Positions 5,391 to 7,370 of a stretch of DNA of 7,370 nt are shown one piece after another. Source of the stretch: Bacteroidales bacterium. GTDB taxonomy: Bacteria > Bacteroidota > Bacteroidia > Bacteroidales > Dysgonomonadaceae. The notes below the pieces were generated by a model. It ran no database searches. It was given only the letters and a program-made list of their open reading frames with translations, and was not told the DNA's origin. The DNA lies in assembly GCA_012841425.1 (NCBI GenBank), contig DUUR01000229.1, positions 1-7,370 of the forward strand, given 5' to 3'. Position numbers and translations under genes: made by a program. Numbering within the stretch: the stretch's first letter is position 1; each line of letters starts with the position of its first letter.

Positions 5391-7370
5391 TCAAGGAGTT
5401 GGAATAATTGGTTTAATGCTACCATCTGCATTAAATTCCATTCTATCCATACAAACCTCTCTGTGAAATCCTGCTGAATCTCCCCATTTGATACCTTCGG
5501 GACGGAAGAATCTATGGTAAACAATATACCACTCATCCTTACCTTCAACTTTTAGGGTTGAGTTATGTCCTGTACCCCAAATACCGTCATCTGAACGTTT
5601 TGTTAGGATAAGATTGTTCTCTGGAATGTTAAGTGGTCCAGTAGGAGAATCGGATGTTGCATATCTAACTCTGTAATCTTCACTTCGCGTATCGTTTTCA
5701 GACCAAAGGAAATAATAGATCCCCTCTCTATAGAAAAGATGAATTGCTTCACGGAAAGTACCATCTGCAGGGGTCATTACTTTTATTGTATTTTCTTTTA
5801 ACGATATCATATCATCATTTAATTCGGCCAATGCCATGTAGCCATTTCCCCAGTAAAGGTAGTTTTTACCTGAGACTGGATCATAGAATGCATCGGGGTC
5901 AATCTCTTGTCCTCCGTTAACACCTTCTGGTTTAATATCGATAAGAGGGTGACCTATGTCCTCAAAAGGACCTGCTGGGTCATCTGATACAGCTACACCA
6001 ATCTTTTGAGCTGCTGTAAAATAATAGTAGTATTTATACTCGTTATTTACTTTTTTCTCAATAATACATGGCGCCCATGCATTTCTGTTGGCCCATGTTA
6101 CATCCTTTTGTAGGTCTAATATAACCCCTTCATCTTTCCAGTCGACAAGATTATCGGATGAAAAAGTTTTAAAATAAGTACCCGACCATCCATGATAGCC
6201 ATCACTTGTGGGGTAAATATAATATCTGTTGGTTTTATTTGAATACATAGCGTATGGATCAGCATAATATCCTTTTAATACGGGGTTTGAGATATTTCTC
6301 ATATAATTCTCAGGTTTCCCCCATTTTTGAATAATAGCATCTAGCTCATCCTGTGTAATTGGAATAATAGATCCATGACGTGGTTTAAAATCCATCGATA
6401 TCTCATCATCTATTATATCGAAATTCATCAGATCTGTACTCTCTGTAAATTGATATACTCCTTTCATATAAACATCATACATCAAAATATAGGTGTCTGA
6501 ATTAATCAATTTAAATAAACTAGAACCCTCTACCGCTTCATTTGTTTGCTGCTTATAGTCGTCATATTCAGTCCATTCGCCCGATGTTAGAGAGTGTGTG
6601 GTTGCCAGTTTAATTCCGTTGCCATCACCTTCAGTTTTGTAAAACATATAAAAAATGTCATCCTTTAGCACAATATCTCCATCGATGCATGATTTGCCGT
6701 TTTTAGGAAGAAAAAGTGGCTTTGGTTCTCCGATAATATCTGTAAAATCCTCATTGGCATAAGCATAATATATTATATCTACTCCATCACCGTGTAGCAT
6801 CGACCAGTATATCATATATTTTTTTGCCTCTGGGTCATAAACGGTTTGTGGAGCCCATACTCTTTTTAGATCCTCCTGTCCCTCATATTTTTCTTGAATA
6901 TTAATAATACTGGAGTCCCAATTTATTAGATCTGTAGATTTAAGCATTACAAATGCACGGTTAGACGTCCACCCTTTACTAGATGTCATATCTGTTACTA
7001 CCATATAAAACGACTTGCCATCTTCGGTACGTAGTATATGGGGATCCCTAACTCCACCTGTAGAGCTTATATCTTTTGACTCTATTATTGGTTTATTATT
7101 GTTGATAGTAAAATAATTGTAGGCATCATTACTTATAGCATATCTAACAGCTTCCTCCTCTACCCTGTTGCCAGTGAAATATGCAAAAAGATATGCCACA
7201 TAGTTATTATCAGCAACTGATTCAGATAATAATCTAGCTTCTACAATCTTTGCTGTTTTACTTCCTGGCATAGCTTCAAACTTTACGTTAAAGTTCTTTT
7301 CGTTTATCAAATCTTCAGGTATTTGAATAATTGCAGTTTGCTGCTCCATTCCTTTAAAACCTGTAAGTGA
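5391..7370 (-). CDS. Tandem GH43-GH43 glycosidase, arabinosidase/xylosidase type (5' end cut by window)
   Basis: The frame stays open to the window edge, giving 659 visible residues; the Met at 7349 is probably internal, because seven further in-frame codons precede it. The signal peptide and any first domain therefore lie outside. Numbering from that Met, residues 1-45 are the tail of an unassigned beta-rich segment. Domain 1 (about 50-335) shows the GH43 triad: base Asp102 in VRDPHIL, Asp223/Asp225 in CIDGDIV and acid Glu274 in AVEGSSLF, plus His325 in PRHGS. Domain 2 (about 353-652) shows Asp364 in YYADPYA, Asp484 in EIDPDAF, Glu534 in FREAIHLF and His595 in WGTGHNS. Both five-bladed propellers thus look catalytically intact. 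By family they are inverting enzymes acting on alpha-L-arabinofuranosides, arabinan or beta-xylosides; the exact specificity and subfamily cannot be read from the sequence. Placed just upstream of the GH51 gene, it probably works on the same arabinose-containing glycan. Confidence 0.9.
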   Translation of the reverse strand, partial: SLTGFKGMEQQTAIIQIPEDLINEKNFNVKFEAMPGSKTAKIVEARLLSESVADNNYVAYLFAYFTGNRVEEEAVRYAISNDAYNYFTINNNKPIIESKDISSTGGVRDPHILRTEDGKSFYMVVTDMTSSKGWTSNRAFVMLKSTDLINWDSSIINIQEKYEGQEDLKRVWAPQTVYDPEAKKYMIYWSMLHGDGVDIIYYAYANEDFTDIIGEPKPLFLPKNGKSCIDGDIVLKDDIFYMFYKTEGDGNGIKLATTHSLTSGEWTEYDDYKQQTNEAVEGSSLFKLINSDTYILMYDVYMKGVYQFTESTDLMNFDIIDDEISMDFKPRHGSIIPITQDELDAIIQKWGKPENYMRNISNPVLKGYYADPYAMYSNKTNRYYIYPTSDGYHGWSGTYFKTFSSDNLVDWKDEGVILDLQKDVTWANRNAWAPCIIEKKVNNEYKYYYYFTAAQKIGVAVSDDPAGPFEDIGHPLIDIKPEGVNGGQEIDPDAFYDPVSGKNYLYWGNGYMALAELNDDMISLKENTIKVMTPADGTFREAIHLFYREGIYYFLWSENDTRSEDYRVRYATSDSPTGPLNIPENNLILTKRSDDGIWGTGHNSTLKVEGKDEWYIVYHRFFRPEGIKWGDSAGFHREVCMDRMEFNADGSIKPIIPTP

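Noticed and set aside
5336..5548. A 70-codon minus-strand open frame overlapping the GH43 3' end
   Set aside because: It is out of frame with the GH43 gene, its product shows no family-like features, and its end runs into the 11-nt repeat; it is a shadow frame.

Overview
The window looks like AT-rich chromosomal DNA of a Bacteroidota bacterium, probably Bacteroidales-like. Three things point there. The secreted glycosidases are close in style to those of Bacteroidota polysaccharide-utilisation loci. The mannose-1-phosphate guanylyltransferase has the short, single-domain form and N-terminal wording usual in that phylum. The tRNA gene is preceded by a good match to the Bacteroidota promoter (TTTG, then TAnnTTTG). 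I cannot name the genus.

Layout from left to right: (1) a ROK-family transcriptional regulator on the minus strand, cut at its C-terminus by the window start; (2) about 445 bp of AT-rich non-coding DNA holding a probable promoter and a palindrome for the ROK gene; (3) a small two-helix membrane protein on the plus strand; (4) tRNA-Leu(CAA) on the minus strand; (5) a 270 bp divergent spacer; (6) a manC-type GDP-mannose pyrophosphorylase gene on the plus strand; (7) a strong bidirectional terminator; (8) a secreted GH51 alpha-L-arabinofuranosidase on the minus strand; (9) a 165 bp spacer filled by a degenerate repeat with a period of about 11 nt; (10) a large minus-strand protein with two successive GH43 domains, cut at its N-terminus by the window end.

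The two glycosidase genes are co-directional (GH43-GH43 first, then GH51) and end at the shared terminator. They read as the downstream end of an operon for breaking down arabinose-containing glycan such as arabinan or arabinoxylan. No SusC/SusD pair, sensor or transporter is visible, so the rest of such a locus, if present, lies beyond position 7370. The ROK regulator, small membrane protein, tRNA and manC appear to be separate transcription units, and nothing seen ties them to the glycosidases.

Most of the window is ordinary. The observation most worth a second look is the phased 11-nt repeat between the two glycosidase genes, which no standard feature type explains. I saw no defence system, mobile element or CRISPR array.
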